This document shows, piece after piece, positions 38,216 through 49,011 of a stretch of DNA of 49,364 nucleotides. Below the pieces are notes generated by a model. That model ran no database searches. It had not been told where the DNA came from and worked only from the letters and a program-made list of their open reading frames with translations. Numbering within the stretch: the stretch's first letter is position 1; every line of letters starts with the position of its first letter. The stretch is from contig JAMOPL010000066.1 of NCBI GenBank assembly GCA_027064515.1, positions 1-49,364 on the forward strand. The letters run 5' to 3'. Source of the DNA: Sulfurimonas sp. GTDB taxonomy: Bacteria; Campylobacterota; Campylobacteria; Campylobacterales; Sulfurimonadaceae. The position numbers and the translations under genes are program-made.

Positions 38216-40006
38216 TTAGTCCATTTTAAGAACTGACATAAATGCCTCTTGAGGAAGTTGTACTTTCCCGATAGACTTCATTCTTTTCTTACCAGCTTTT
38301 TGTTTCTCTAGTAGTTTTCTTTTACGAGTAATATCACCACCATAACATTTAGCAGTAACATTTTTACCCATAGATTTAACAGTTTCTCTTGCGATAATCT
38401 GAGAACCTAAAGATGCTTGAACAGCTACCTCAAAAAGTTGTCTAGGGATTAACTCTTTCATATTTTTCACAAGAACTCTACCACGAGGAAGTGCTTGATT
38501 ACGAGGAACAACGATACTTAGTGCATCAACTGCCTCACCAGCTACCTTAATATCAAGTTTAACTAAGTCACCCACTTTAAAATCGATAGGCTCATAATCA
38601 AATGAAGCATAACCTTTTGAGATAGATTTTAGAGTGTCATAAAAATCCATAACAATCTCATTCATTGGAATTTCATACTCAAGCATAACTCTATCTTCAT
38701 TAAGATATGTCATTTTTGTTTGAGTTCCTCTTTTGCTTATTAAAAGAGTGATAATATTTCCAAGATATTCAGCAGGAGTAATAACAGTTGCTCTTACATA
38801 AGGCTCTTCGATTCTCTCTATCTTTTGAACAGGTGGAAGTTGAGAAGGATTCTGAACCTCTACCATATCACCATTTGTAAGATATACATTATAAACAACA
38901 GATGGAGCTGAAGCGATAAGGTCAAGATTAAATTCTCTCTCTAGTCTCTCTTTGATAACTTCCATATGAAGCATACCAAGAAAACCAACACGGAATCCAA
39001 ATCCTAATGCAACTGATGTTTCAGGTTCATAAGAGAGTGAAGAATCGTTTAAACGAAGTTTATCAAGTGCATCTCTTAAATCTTCAAACTTATCTGTATC
39101 TATTGGATAGATTCCAGCAAATACAAATGGTTTTGCAGGTTCGTAAGTTCCAACAGGCTTGGCAGTTGGATTTTTTACATCAGTGATAGTATCACCAACA
39201 TTGATAACAGCAACCTCTTTAAGACCTAAAACAACGATTCCAATCTCACCACACTCAATAGTTTTAGTTTTGATTTTTTTCATTGGGTGAGGGTACATAA
39301 GGTCAAGAATCTGATGCTCTTCACCATTACTCATAAGCTTAATATTTTGACCTTTTTTCACTTGACCATCAAATACACGAACAAGAGCTAATGCACCTAA
39401 GTATTGGTCAAACCAAGAATCATAGATGATAGCTTTTGTAGTAGCCTCAGGGTCACCAACAGGTGCAGGAACTCTATCCACGATAGAATCGATTAATTCT
39501 CTGATTCCCACACCAGTTTTTGCAGATACTAAACAAGCATCAGTAGCATCGATTCCGATAGATGTTTCTATCTCTTCAGCAACTCTTTCAGGTTCAGCAG
39601 CAGGAAGGTCGATTTTGTTGATAACAGGGATAAGTTCAAGGTCATTATCAAGTGCTAAATAAACATTTGCAATAGTTTGAGCCTCAACACCTTGTGCTGC
39701 ATCAACAATAAGTAAAGCACCATCAGATGAAGCAAGAGATTTACTCACCTCATAAGAGAAATCAACATGACCCGGAGTGTCAATAAGGTTTAAAATATAA
39801 TGTTCACCATCTTTTACATAGTCAAGTCTAACAGATTGTGCTTTAATCGTGATTCCACGCTCTTGCTCGATCTCCATAGTATCCATCATCTGAGTACCCA
39901 TCTCACGCTCAGTTACAGAACCACACTCTTGGATGATTCTATCAGCTAAAGTACTTTTACCGTGATCGATATGTGCTATGATAGAGAAGTTTCTAATATT
40001 TTTCAA
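38216..40006 (-). CDS. lepA: Elongation factor 4
   Basis: [65 protein letters not shown]. Confidence 0.97.
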   Translation of the reverse strand: MKNIRNFSIIAHIDHGKSTLADRIIQECGSVTEREMGTQMMDTMEIEQERGITIKAQSVRLDYVKDGEHYILNLIDTPGHVDFSYEVSKSLASSDGALLIVDAAQGVEAQTIANVYLALDNDLELIPVINKIDLPAAEPERVAEEIETSIGIDATDACLVSAKTGVGIRELIDSIVDRVPAPVGDPEATTKAIIYDSWFDQYLGALALVRVFDGQVKKGQNIKLMSNGEEHQILDLMYPHPMKKIKTKTIECGEIGIVVLGLKEVAVINVGDTITDVKNPTAKPVGTYEPAKPFVFAGIYPIDTDKFEDLRDALDKLRLNDSSLSYEPETSVALGFGFRVGFLGMLHMEVIKERLEREFNLDLIASAPSVVYNVYLTNGDMVEVQNPSQLPPVQKIERIEEPYVRATVITPAEYLGNIITLLISKRGTQTKMTYLNEDRVMLEYEIPMNEIVMDFYDTLKSISKGYASFDYEPIDFKVGDLVKLDIKVAGEAVDALSIVVPRNQALPRGRVLVKNMKELIPRQLFEVAVQASLGSQIIARETVKSMGKNVTAKCYGGDITRKRKLLEKQKAGKKRMKSIGKVQLPQEAFMSVLKMD

Positions 40007-40015
40007 ATAAATGCC

Positions 40016-40942
40016 CTATGTAAAAAGTGAATTAACACTCTCATTATGATAAACACGACGAATCACTTCTGCGAAAAGAGGAGCAACTGTTAATACTTTA
40101 ATTTTTTTATGTTCTTTTGTTTCTAGTGTGTTTGTAATAATAAGCTCATCAAGCTCACCATTTTCTAGATTTTCATAAGCTTTTCCACTTAGTACTCCAT
40201 GTGTAGCACATGCCATAACAGAAGTAGCACCTCTATTTTTAAGTGCAGTAGCAGCTTTAACCATAGTTCCAGCAGTATCTACCATATCATCTATCATAAT
40301 AACATCGTAACCTTCAACATCACCGATGATTCCCATCACTTCAGCTTCATTTGCTTTTTCACGACGCTTATCAACGATAACCATATCAAGCCCCATTCTT
40401 TTTGCAAAATATCTAGCTCTTGCAACACCACCAATATCTGGACTAGCTATAATAGGATTTTTAAGATTTTTACTTTTTATATAGTGTTCAAAAGTTACAG
40501 AACCATAAAGATTATCAACAGGTATGTCAAAAAAACCTTGAATTTGACCAGCATGTAAGTCGATAGTGATTACTCTATCGATACCAGCAGTTTCATAAAG
40601 GTTAGCTACAAGTTTAGCTGTAATAGGCACACGAGGAGCAGCTTTTCTATCTTGTCTTGCATAACCATAATAAGGAACAACAGCAGTAATACTTTGAGCA
40701 GATGAACGCTTGAGAGCATCTGTCATAATTAAAAGTTCCATTAAATTATCATTAGATGGAGCACCAGTTGATTGAACGATAAATACATCACGACCACGAA
40801 CAGATTCAGCAATTTGTACTGAAATTTCACCATCACTAAACTTTTTAGTATCAGCATTAGCCAATGGTACATCTAAAATTTGACAAATCTCTTTTGCAAA
40901 CTCAACACTAGCAGAACCAGCAAAAACTTTATAACCACGCAT
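40016..40942 (-). CDS. prs: Ribose-phosphate pyrophosphokinase
   Basis: FSDGEISVQI, VPYYGYARQDRK, DLHAGQIQGFFDIPVDNLYG, VIMIDDMVDTAGTM. Confidence 0.97.
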   Translation of the reverse strand: MRGYKVFAGSASVEFAKEICQILDVPLANADTKKFSDGEISVQIAESVRGRDVFIVQSTGAPSNDNLMELLIMTDALKRSSAQSITAVVPYYGYARQDRKAAPRVPITAKLVANLYETAGIDRVITIDLHAGQIQGFFDIPVDNLYGSVTFEHYIKSKNLKNPIIASPDIGGVARARYFAKRMGLDMVIVDKRREKANEAEVMGIIGDVEGYDVIMIDDMVDTAGTMVKAATALKNRGATSVMACATHGVLSGKAYENLENGELDELIITNTLETKEHKKIKVLTVAPLFAEVIRRVYHNESVNSLFT

Positions 40943-41001
40943 GGGATTCCTTTTTGGAAAAATTGATATGTAATATTACAAAAATAGTGCTGTTGGAGTT
41001 A

Positions 41002-41913
41002 TTAAACCAAAATATCTTTAGCAACTTGAAATTGATTTGCTGTCATAAGATGAATTTTAGGATGGAACTCTTTTAGTTCATCAAAAAGATTTTTACTAAG
41101 TTCAAAGCCAACTTTATACTCTTCATCAGCACCTTTTCCATTTGCAATTCTTAGCTCTTCAATCCATTTTTGGGGTACATTTATACCTGGAACATGAGCA
41201 GATAAAAATTGTGCAGTTCTAAGTTTTGTAATTGGGAAGATTCCAAAGATAAGTTCTGCTTCATTATGCTCACTTGAACACTCTTTATTTGCATTTTCTT
41301 TTAATTCTAACAGTTGTTTTGCATTTTCTAAATCATAAACTGGTTGAGTGATGATTCCACATGCTCCATGTTTTATCTTTTTTTGCATCTTTTTTTGAAG
41401 TGTTTTAGGATTTTTTGCAAAAGAGTTTACAACAGCAAATGGATGTATAGTTTTAGGTTTAGCACCAAGAGGCTTACCACTATAATCTATTCCAGAATTA
41501 AAACAAGAGATAATATCAAGTAATAAAGAGCTATCAGATTCAAAAACACCTTTTGCATGTGGTTGGTCAGATATAGTTGCAGGATCTCCTGTTAGGGCTA
41601 AGATAGCTCTTATATCGACCTCGTTAGCACCTAGTAAATCAGATTGTAATGCTATTTTATTTCTATCTCTCATACTCATTGTCGCAATTACGGGCTTGTT
41701 AAATCTATCTTGAAGCATTTTTGCTCCAAATAGAGAGTTATATTTTAGTTTAGCGAGAGGGTTATCTGTTGTTGAGAATCCATCTACAAGTTTGTCTAAA
41801 CCTAACTCCTCTATTTTATTTATAATAGGTGTAAACTGTGGAGAGTGGCTAGGTGTTGTTTCTAATGTAATATATGTTTCGTTATGAAGTTTATTTATGA
41901 GAGTGTCAAACAA
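41002..41913 (-). CDS. Methylenetetrahydrofolate reductase-like protein
   Basis: ILALTGDPATISDQPHAKGVFESDS, GACGIITQPVYD, IFGIFPITKLRTAQFLS. Confidence 0.78.
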   Translation of the reverse strand: MFDTLINKLHNETYITLETTPSHSPQFTPIINKIEELGLDKLVDGFSTTDNPLAKLKYNSLFGAKMLQDRFNKPVIATMSMRDRNKIALQSDLLGANEVDIRAILALTGDPATISDQPHAKGVFESDSSLLLDIISCFNSGIDYSGKPLGAKPKTIHPFAVVNSFAKNPKTLQKKMQKKIKHGACGIITQPVYDLENAKQLLELKENANKECSSEHNEAELIFGIFPITKLRTAQFLSAHVPGINVPQKWIEELRIANGKGADEEYKVGFELSKNLFDELKEFHPKIHLMTANQFQVAKDILV

Positions 41914-41969
41914 GAAAAATCCTAATAAGTGGGTATAATTTCGTAATTATATCAAAAGGTAAAAAATTT

Positions 41970-42593
41970 ATGTTGAAATTAGCAGTATTTGATTTTGATT
42001 CTACATTGATGGATGGGGAAACAATCGATTTTTTTGCAGATGAATTGGGAATCGGTGAAGAGGTAGCGAGAATAACAGAAGAGGCTATGAGTGGAAGACT
42101 TGATTTTTTTGAGTCTTTACAACAAAGAGTAGGGTTGTTAGAAGGTCTTGATTTTAGTGTTGTTGAAAAAATAAGTCAGAAATTACCATATATGAATGGT
42201 GCTAAAGAGACAATAGCTGAACTTAAAAGCAGAGGTATTAAAGTTATCTGCTTTAGTGGTGGTTTTAGAAGTGCTACTGGTTATGCAAAAGATATATTGG
42301 GTTATGATGCAGATTTTTCAAATGTTTTACATGAAAAAGATGGAAAATTAACTGGTTTAGTGGGTGGAGATATGATGTTCTCACACTCAAAAGGTGATAT
42401 GTTAGTTAGACTTCAAAATATTTTAGGAATCACAGAAGCTGAAACATTGGTATGTGGTGATGGTGCGAATGATTTAAGTATGTTTGCACATGCTGGAACA
42501 AGAGTAGCTTTTTGTGCTAGAGAGATTCTAAGAAAAGAAGCAAATATAATCATAGATACAAAAGATTTAACAAAAATCTTAGAAAAAATATAA
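41970..42593 (+). CDS. serB: Phosphoserine phosphatase
   Basis: AVFDFDSTLMDGETID, GLVGGD, VCGDGANDLSMFAHAGTRVAFCA HAD motifs. Confidence 0.93.
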   Translation: MLKLAVFDFDSTLMDGETIDFFADELGIGEEVARITEEAMSGRLDFFESLQQRVGLLEGLDFSVVEKISQKLPYMNGAKETIAELKSRGIKVICFSGGFRSATGYAKDILGYDADFSNVLHEKDGKLTGLVGGDMMFSHSKGDMLVRLQNILGITEAETLVCGDGANDLSMFAHAGTRVAFCAREILRKEANIIIDTKDLTKILEKI

Positions 42594-42602
42594 AGGAATA
42601 TA

Positions 42603-42914
42603 ATGTTAGAAAATAGTGTTTGGAGACAATACAATGATGAGAATAATTTTAGAGAAAAATTAAGTAAATTTTGTGTGATGGATATAGAAGATATAGCTGA
42701 TAATGAAAAAGAGTTATATGGTGTACTAAAATCTAAACTTACTAAAAAAGAGTTAAAATTATTTGCAATGGATAGTGCAGGAATCTCTGATGAAGAGTTG
42801 TCTAGTGCTTTAGATTTAAATTCGGAAGAGCTTGAAAAGGCAAAGTTTAAACTATATAAAAAGTTTAAACAAGATAAAATTCGTTTATGTTTTAGAGCTT
42901 CAAATTTTAATTAG
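42603..42914 (+). CDS. Small hypothetical protein with HTH/sigma-region-4-like segment
   Basis: LTKKELKLFAMDSAGISDEELSSALDLNSEELEKAKFKLYKKFKQDKIR; immediately downstream of serB. Confidence 0.55.
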   Translation: MLENSVWRQYNDENNFREKLSKFCVMDIEDIADNEKELYGVLKSKLTKKELKLFAMDSAGISDEELSSALDLNSEELEKAKFKLYKKFKQDKIRLCFRASNFN

Positions 42915-42925
42915 TTAATTTTAAA

Positions 42926-42948
42926 GTTTCCATAATTTTTATGGAAAC
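42926..42948. terminator. Hairpin between convergent genes, likely bidirectional terminator
   Basis: GTTTCCATAA-TTT-TTATGGAAAC, 10-bp perfect stem in the 36-nt convergent gap. Confidence 0.6.
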
Positions 42949-42950
42949 AA

Positions 42951-44657
42951 CTACTGTTTCATAATAATTTTAAAAGATACTCTTCTTGATTTATCAAGAT
43001 TTTCATCTTCTCCGTTTTTAATATTTTTAGAGTAACTGAACCCACTACCCCTAATAATCTTACTTAGTATCTTTTGTGTTTTAGAATCTTGATTTCTAAA
43101 TATATAGCTTAATGTTGAGTATGAACGATTCATAGAGAGTTTTGAATTTTTAAGGTAACTATTTTGAAAATCTAAATTACCCCATTCACTAGATGTGTGG
43201 CCATTTATCTCTAAAGTATCAATTTTATTGTTATATTTGATTAAAATAGGGATGAGTTTTTTAGAAAAACTGTCTAAAAACTCTTTTTGTTTTTTTGTAA
43301 GTTTATAATCACCAACATTAAAATACAAAGATTTATCTATAAATTCTAAGTCTAAATCATCTTTTATAAATAGTTTATTATTTTGAATCTCTTTTTTAAA
43401 ACTATTTTGAATCTCTAAATTTATATCTGATTTTTGTTTCGGTAGTTGTGAGATTGAGGCATCACTATTTAATTTAACTATCCACATATTTGATTCTTGA
43501 GAATCTTCACTTGTGTTAATTCCAACTGCAACTGCTTTTGAATTATGAGTTATAGTAACCCCATTAAATTCATCAAAGTTTTTACCACCATAGTGTGCTT
43601 GTTTTACAAGATTTAATGAATTATTTAGAATCATTACGAGTGCATCAGTATTTTGTGTATCATTTATAAATCCAGTACCAATAATATTTCCATTGCTAAA
43701 CTCTTTTATATCTTTTAGTCCACTTGAATAATTTGTAAATATCTCTTTATCAATTAAAATATTTTTATACAGATCAAATTTTATCAATCTTATTTGTTCT
43801 TTATTTGTGTCATCTTTTTGTGTAAATGATAGTAGAAAATTGTTATCTTTTAATTTTATCACTTTATATGGTGTAACTTTATTTATATCTTTATAGTGTT
43901 TTAACCATAACTTATCTCCATTTTCTGTTAGTCTTGTTAGTGTTAAATCTTTATTATTTTCATTTGTTGTTGTACTAACAATAATAATAGAACCATCAGA
44001 AGCTTCAACACCACTTATACCTTGGTCATCATATTGAGTGCCATATTTTCTACTCCATAACTTTTGACCATTCTTGGAGAATCTTGTTACATAAATATCA
44101 TTTAACCCTAGTCCAGTTTCAAAAATGTTATCGTATGAATATCTAGATGTGATAGATGAGCCTATTGTTAACACACCACCATCTCTAAGAGAGATTAAAT
44201 CATTTAATCTATCATAATTTTTTGTTCCAATTGTTCTCGTAAAAATAGTTTGAGCTTCTGAATCTAGTTTAATAATAAGGATAGATCCATCATTCGTATC
44301 TCCACCAATAAAGTATCCATTTGATGGTGTTTTTACAACTGAAATTGCTTCACCAAATTGTGAAATATTTATAATTTTATTTAAAGATGTTTTTCCAAAC
44401 TTATCAATTTTAGTAAGATACATTAATGAACCATGATTAGAAGAGACACTTTTTAAATATGAAAAAGCATCAGTATAAGTTTTTGAATTATTACTCTTGT
44501 TGTCATAGTTTCTTGTAAATCCGACAGCACTAATTTTTCTATCATAATCTTCTGTAACATCAAACAAAACATCATTAAATGGTTTTTCTATAATAATAGA
44601 AAAATCTTTACTAAAAAGTATAGTAGTAAGTATAAGTAATTGTAAAATATATTTCAT
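42951..44657 (-). CDS. Beta-propeller-like protein with C-terminal OmpA peptidoglycan-binding domain
   Basis: Signal peptide, repeated G-DGSIIIV...L---G--LW type repeats, C-terminal TLEINGHTSSEWG...NRSYSTLSYI...ENLDKSRRVSFKI OmpA-like domain. Confidence 0.8.
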   Translation of the reverse strand: MKYILQLLILTTILFSKDFSIIIEKPFNDVLFDVTEDYDRKISAVGFTRNYDNKSNNSKTYTDAFSYLKSVSSNHGSLMYLTKIDKFGKTSLNKIINISQFGEAISVVKTPSNGYFIGGDTNDGSILIIKLDSEAQTIFTRTIGTKNYDRLNDLISLRDGGVLTIGSSITSRYSYDNIFETGLGLNDIYVTRFSKNGQKLWSRKYGTQYDDQGISGVEASDGSIIIVSTTTNENNKDLTLTRLTENGDKLWLKHYKDINKVTPYKVIKLKDNNFLLSFTQKDDTNKEQIRLIKFDLYKNILIDKEIFTNYSSGLKDIKEFSNGNIIGTGFINDTQNTDALVMILNNSLNLVKQAHYGGKNFDEFNGVTITHNSKAVAVGINTSEDSQESNMWIVKLNSDASISQLPKQKSDINLEIQNSFKKEIQNNKLFIKDDLDLEFIDKSLYFNVGDYKLTKKQKEFLDSFSKKLIPILIKYNNKIDTLEINGHTSSEWGNLDFQNSYLKNSKLSMNRSYSTLSYIFRNQDSKTQKILSKIIRGSGFSYSKNIKNGEDENLDKSRRVSFKIIMKQ

Positions 44658-44668
44658 TATTTTCTCTT

Positions 44669-45892
44669 TTAAGCTTGTTTAATATTTGATGTTATAACAT
44701 ATTTATCCCTACCATTATCTTTAGCTTCATAAAGCATATCATCAGCAAGGGTAAGTAGTATTTTATCATCATATAAATTTCTAGCATTACAGCACACAAC
44801 ACCAATAGATATAGTAAGAAAATTATTCACTTTTGAATTTTTATGCTCTATCTTTTTAGATTTTATTGCATTACAAATATTAAGAGCTATTTTTGCACTA
44901 TTAAATTCGTCTGTTTTAGTGAGTATGATACCAAACTCTTCACCACCTAATCTAAAAACAAAATCACTTGGTCTATGGAGCGTTTCTTTAAGAGTATTCG
45001 CTACAATTTTTAGTGCTTCATCCCCTTGCAAATGCCCATAAGTATCGTTGTATTGTTTAAAATAGTCTATATCTAGCATCATAAATGTGATAAAACTATT
45101 ATCTCTTTTTGCTCTTTTTAACTCTATTGAGTAGATATTATTAAAATAGCGTCTATTGTATAGATTTGTTAAAGAATCTGTATAAGATGCTCTTTCTAAA
45201 TCTTTATTGGCTTGAGTTAACTTTTCACTTGTATCTTCTAAATCAGTTTGATTTTTATGAATAGTATTAAAAATAGAATAGGAGATAAATAAAACAGTAG
45301 ATATTATAAAAGATAAACCAATAATAATAGTAAATAATAAGTTATCATAAATATTTAAAAAATGTATTCTTTCATATCTTGCCATTTCTATCTCATAATG
45401 TAAAAGTTTTTGTATAACTGAGTTGATGTTAAAAATCTTTTTTTTAAGTTCTTCTAGTGATATATTATTTAATGGAATTTTATTATAATTATTATGTATG
45501 GTTTTAATATATTTATTCATATCTTTTATCTCTGTTGAAACATATTCAACATATTCTAATTCATAGTCTCTTTTAAAATGATGTTCATATTTGTACCAAA
45601 TCGCATCTATATCCTTTAATGAATTATCTATACTATTAGTTGCTTGAAACTTGTTAATTTGTGAGCTTTTAACCTTATATACAGTACTAGTTAAATCATT
45701 GCTATATATTTGTAATATCTTATTTAATTCTGTTACAGGGACTAAAGAGCCAAAATATAAAGAATCTAATTTTTTCTTCATATTTGATATATTTATAGTA
45801 GTAATAATACTTACTGTAATAAAAGCAGTAGTGATTAATATAAAAAGAAAATATAGTTTATTTTTAAGACTTAGTTCTTCTAAAAATTTCAT
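44669..45892 (-). CDS. Membrane diguanylate cyclase (GGDEF domain)
   Basis: Two TMs flanking a helical periplasmic region; DSLTNLYNRRYF, DIDYFKQYNDTYGHLQGDEAL, RPSDFVFRLGGEEFGIIL (intact GGEEF and RxxD I-site). Confidence 0.93.
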   Translation of the reverse strand: MKFLEELSLKNKLYFLFILITTAFITVSIITTINISNMKKKLDSLYFGSLVPVTELNKILQIYSNDLTSTVYKVKSSQINKFQATNSIDNSLKDIDAIWYKYEHHFKRDYELEYVEYVSTEIKDMNKYIKTIHNNYNKIPLNNISLEELKKKIFNINSVIQKLLHYEIEMARYERIHFLNIYDNLLFTIIIGLSFIISTVLFISYSIFNTIHKNQTDLEDTSEKLTQANKDLERASYTDSLTNLYNRRYFNNIYSIELKRAKRDNSFITFMMLDIDYFKQYNDTYGHLQGDEALKIVANTLKETLHRPSDFVFRLGGEEFGIILTKTDEFNSAKIALNICNAIKSKKIEHKNSKVNNFLTISIGVVCCNARNLYDDKILLTLADDMLYEAKDNGRDKYVITSNIKQA

Positions 45893-46015
45893 TAAATAAC
45901 CTCTGAATTTTTAATAGCATTTTATGTACCATTTGGTAAATTCAACCATTTTAAACTTAAACAAACTTAATTTTGATATAATTTCGTTCTTAATTTTATA
46001 TTTACAGGAGATTTG

Positions 46016-46429
46016 ATGGAAAGAACACTATCAATAATCAAACCAGATGCAGTAGCTAAAGGTGTTATCGGAAAAATTTTAGACAGATTCGAAAGTAATG
46101 GTCTTAAAATAGCAGCAACAAGAAAGATTCAACTATCTCGTATGGATGCAGAAGCATTTTATGCAGTACATGCTGAAAGACCTTTCTTCAATGACTTAGT
46201 TGATTTTATGATTAGTGGTCCAGTTGTTGTAACAGTTTTAGAGGGTGAAAATGCTATGCAAATTAACCGTGATTTAATGGGTGCAACTAATCCTAAAGAA
46301 GCTGAAGCTGGTACAATCCGTGCAGATTTCGCTGAAAATATAGATGCAAATGCAGTTCACGGAAGTGATTCTGTTGAAAATGCAGCTATTGAAATTGCAT
46401 TTTTCTTTTCAGAGAGAGAAATCTCTTAA
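46016..46429 (+). CDS. ndk: Nucleoside diphosphate kinase
   Basis: [49 protein letters not shown] 46016 preferred, with AGGAG at 46006. Confidence 0.96.
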   Translation: MERTLSIIKPDAVAKGVIGKILDRFESNGLKIAATRKIQLSRMDAEAFYAVHAERPFFNDLVDFMISGPVVVTVLEGENAMQINRDLMGATNPKEAEAGTIRADFAENIDANAVHGSDSVENAAIEIAFFFSEREIS

Positions 46430-46438
46430 GTATTACTT

Positions 46439-46801
46439 GTGAAAGTTGTACTTAGAAAGATAAACAAAACACCATTGGATTTTGATATAAAATCTAATGA
46501 AATAATTTTTAAAGGTTATTTACAGTATCATTCGGGCAAATTAATCTTGTTAAAAGCAGATTTAAATGGCTCGACTATTACTAATTGTGATAGATGTGGC
46601 GAAGAATTTGAGCTACTTGTGGATGAAAAAGTTGAATTTTTTATCTCAGATGGTCTTTATGATGATGAAAATAATCTAGATATAGATGTTGTTGAATCAT
46701 TTAATTCTTTGGCAGATTTGAATGAACTTTTAAATTCTGAAATGGAACTTATAAAAAGCGATTATCATAGTTGCCAAAAATGTGAAAATTCAGAAGATTA
46801 A
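46439..46801 (+). CDS. DUF177/YceD family protein
   Basis: GSTITNCDRCGEEFELLVDEKVEFF...CQKCE; located before rpmF-plsX-fabH. Confidence 0.85.
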   Translation: MKVVLRKINKTPLDFDIKSNEIIFKGYLQYHSGKLILLKADLNGSTITNCDRCGEEFELLVDEKVEFFISDGLYDDENNLDIDVVESFNSLADLNELLNSEMELIKSDYHSCQKCENSED

Positions 46802-46832
46802 AAATAAATAAATAAAAACAAAGGAACAAATT

Positions 46833-46982
46833 ATGGCAGTACCTAAAAGAAGAGTCTCTCACTCTCGTTCAGCGAAAAGAAGAACTCACTATAAAATTAC
46901 TTTAGCTAAACCAGTTAAAGATGCAGATGGAACTTATAGATTACCACACCACATCAACCCAACTACTGGTGAGTATAAATAG
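46833..46982 (+). CDS. rpmF: 50S ribosomal protein L32 (missing from the ORF track)
   Basis: Translates to [59 protein letters not shown] upstream; conserved order yceD-rpmF-plsX-fabH. Confidence 0.96.
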   Translation: MAVPKRRVSHSRSAKRRTHYKITLAKPVKDADGTYRLPHHINPTTGEYK

Positions 46983-46985
46983 TCA

Positions 46986-47984
46986 ATGGTAAAAATTGCT
47001 ATTGACGCAATGGGTGGGGACTTCGGTCCCGAGCCAATTGTTAAGGGTTGTATTGCCGCACTTAAAAATAAATCATTTGAGCCTATTTTGGTAGGAAAAA
47101 AATCAGAAATTTTACCTATGTTACCTAAGCGTTATAGAGATAAGATTTCTATCGTAGAAGCTGATGATGTAATATCTATGAGTGATGCTGCTACTGATGC
47201 TGTGAAAAGAAAAGAGAGTACAATTTATAAAGCAGTAGATTTAGTAAAAAATGGTGAAGCTGACGGTGTAGTATCGGCTGGACATAGTGGTGCTACCATG
47301 ACTCTTGCTACTTTAAGGCTAGGTAGGTTAAAAGGGATTTCTCGTCCTGCTCTTATCACTTTTATGCCAACCCTCAAAGGTCGTCGCTCAATTATTTTAG
47401 ATGTTGGTGCTAATGTTGATTGTAAGCCTGAACATTTAGTACAGTTTGCTTTGATGGGTGGATGTTATGCCGAGTCTGTTATGGGTATCCAAAACCCTAG
47501 AATTGGTCTTTTGGCGAATGGTGAAGAAGATTCCAAAGGTAATGAAGTAACAAAAGCAGCACATAAGCTACTAAAAGATTCTGATGGCTTTATCGGTAAT
47601 GTTGAGGGTGGAGATATCTTTAATGGGTCTTGCGATGTTATTACATGTGATGGTTTTATAGGAAACTTAGTTCTTAAAACTACCGAGGGTGTTGCCTCAA
47701 CTATTAGTGCATTAATTAAAGATTATATTCGTAAATCACCAATTGCGATTACTGGTGCACTTTTAATGAGAAAAGTTTTTAAACTTCTTAAAAAAGAGAT
47801 AGATTATGCTGAAGTTGGTGGAGCTCCACTTATTGGTATAAAAGGTTGTGCTATTGTTAGTCATGGTAAAAGTAATGCAAAAGCGATGGAAAATGCAATC
47901 TATCAAGCTATCGCTTATGTTGATACTGGTGTAAATGAACATATATTAAAAAAACTACAAAAGTATAATTTAAAGGAAAATTAA
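46986..47984 (+). CDS. plsX: Phosphate acyltransferase PlsX
   Basis: [59 protein letters not shown]. Confidence 0.97.
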   Translation: MVKIAIDAMGGDFGPEPIVKGCIAALKNKSFEPILVGKKSEILPMLPKRYRDKISIVEADDVISMSDAATDAVKRKESTIYKAVDLVKNGEADGVVSAGHSGATMTLATLRLGRLKGISRPALITFMPTLKGRRSIILDVGANVDCKPEHLVQFALMGGCYAESVMGIQNPRIGLLANGEEDSKGNEVTKAAHKLLKDSDGFIGNVEGGDIFNGSCDVITCDGFIGNLVLKTTEGVASTISALIKDYIRKSPIAITGALLMRKVFKLLKKEIDYAEVGGAPLIGIKGCAIVSHGKSNAKAMENAIYQAIAYVDTGVNEHILKKLQKYNLKEN

Positions 47985-48985
47985 TGGCTTATGCTGCATT
48001 TCGCTCAATTGGTGCTTACGCTCCAAGTAAAATATTAAGTAATGAAGATCTTTCAAAAATGGTTGATACAACTGACGAATGGATTACAAAAAGAACTGGT
48101 ATAAAAGAGCGTCATATTGCAGCTGAAAATGAAACAACAAGTGATATGGGTGTTGAAGCAGCAAAATTAGCGATAGAGAGAAGTGGAATACCTGCAAGTG
48201 AAATTGATATGGTTGTATGTGCTACTATCTCACCTGATTATTTCTGTATGCCATCTACGGCAACAATTATCTCCAATAAACTTGGACTTGGTAATGTAAC
48301 TGCATTTGATATATCTGCTGCTTGTACAGGTTTTGTATATATACTTTCTATTGCAAAAGCATTTATAGAATCTGGAATGAAAAAGAATATACTTATAATT
48401 GGTTCTGAAAAACTTTCAGCTATTACTGATTATACAGATAGAGGTACTTGTATATTGTTTGGTGATGGTGCTGGTGCTGCTGTTATTAGTGCTACTAATA
48501 ACAAAGATGAAGCTATAATTGATGTTAGTACTGGTGCTGATGGGACTTATGCTGACCTATTAATGACACCTAATGGTGGAACTGGCTCTCCTCATGATTC
48601 TTTAGAACTTGAAGCTAGTTCTTGTTTTATGCAAATGAAGGGGAATGAAACTTTCAAAGTTGCTGTTCGAACTTTAACTAAAGATGTTGTGGAAATTTTA
48701 GAAGTTAATAATATTGAAAGCTCTGCTATAAAACATTTTGTGCCACATCAAGCAAATTATAGAATAATAAAAGCTGTTGGCGATGCACTTAAAATGACAA
48801 AAGAACAAGTTGTAGTTACTGTCGCTAAGTATGGTAATACATCTGGAGCTTCTATCCCAATGGCAATAAATGACATTTATGAAAATGGTTCATTAAAAGC
48901 TGGGGAGTTGATGTTGTTAGATGCTTTTGGTGGTGGATTAACTTGGGGTTCTGCTTTAGTACCTTTTTCTCCATTAAAAAAATAG
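47984..48985 (+). CDS. fabH: Beta-ketoacyl-ACP synthase III
   Basis: [57 protein letters not shown]. Confidence 0.97.
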   Translation: MAYAAFRSIGAYAPSKILSNEDLSKMVDTTDEWITKRTGIKERHIAAENETTSDMGVEAAKLAIERSGIPASEIDMVVCATISPDYFCMPSTATIISNKLGLGNVTAFDISAACTGFVYILSIAKAFIESGMKKNILIIGSEKLSAITDYTDRGTCILFGDGAGAAVISATNNKDEAIIDVSTGADGTYADLLMTPNGGTGSPHDSLELEASSCFMQMKGNETFKVAVRTLTKDVVEILEVNNIESSAIKHFVPHQANYRIIKAVGDALKMTKEQVVVTVAKYGNTSGASIPMAINDIYENGSLKAGELMLLDAFGGGLTWGSALVPFSPLKK

Positions 48986-49011
48986 AGTAATTTTAAACTA
49001 CAACTCTATTT
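48980..49011. terminator. Hairpin at the fabH/HIT convergent junction
   Basis: AAATAGAGT (48980-48988) / ACTCTATTT (49003-49011), 9-bp stem, 14-nt loop, spanning both stop codons. Confidence 0.45.

Noticed and set aside
40199-40558. Plus-strand ORF (119 aa) opposite prs
   Set aside because: Antisense to prs; His/Ser/Ile-rich translation with no recognisable domain.
40969-40980. Perfect palindrome TGTAATATTACA upstream of prs
   Set aside because: Only 12 bp, AT-rich; expected by chance in this composition and no second copy noticed.
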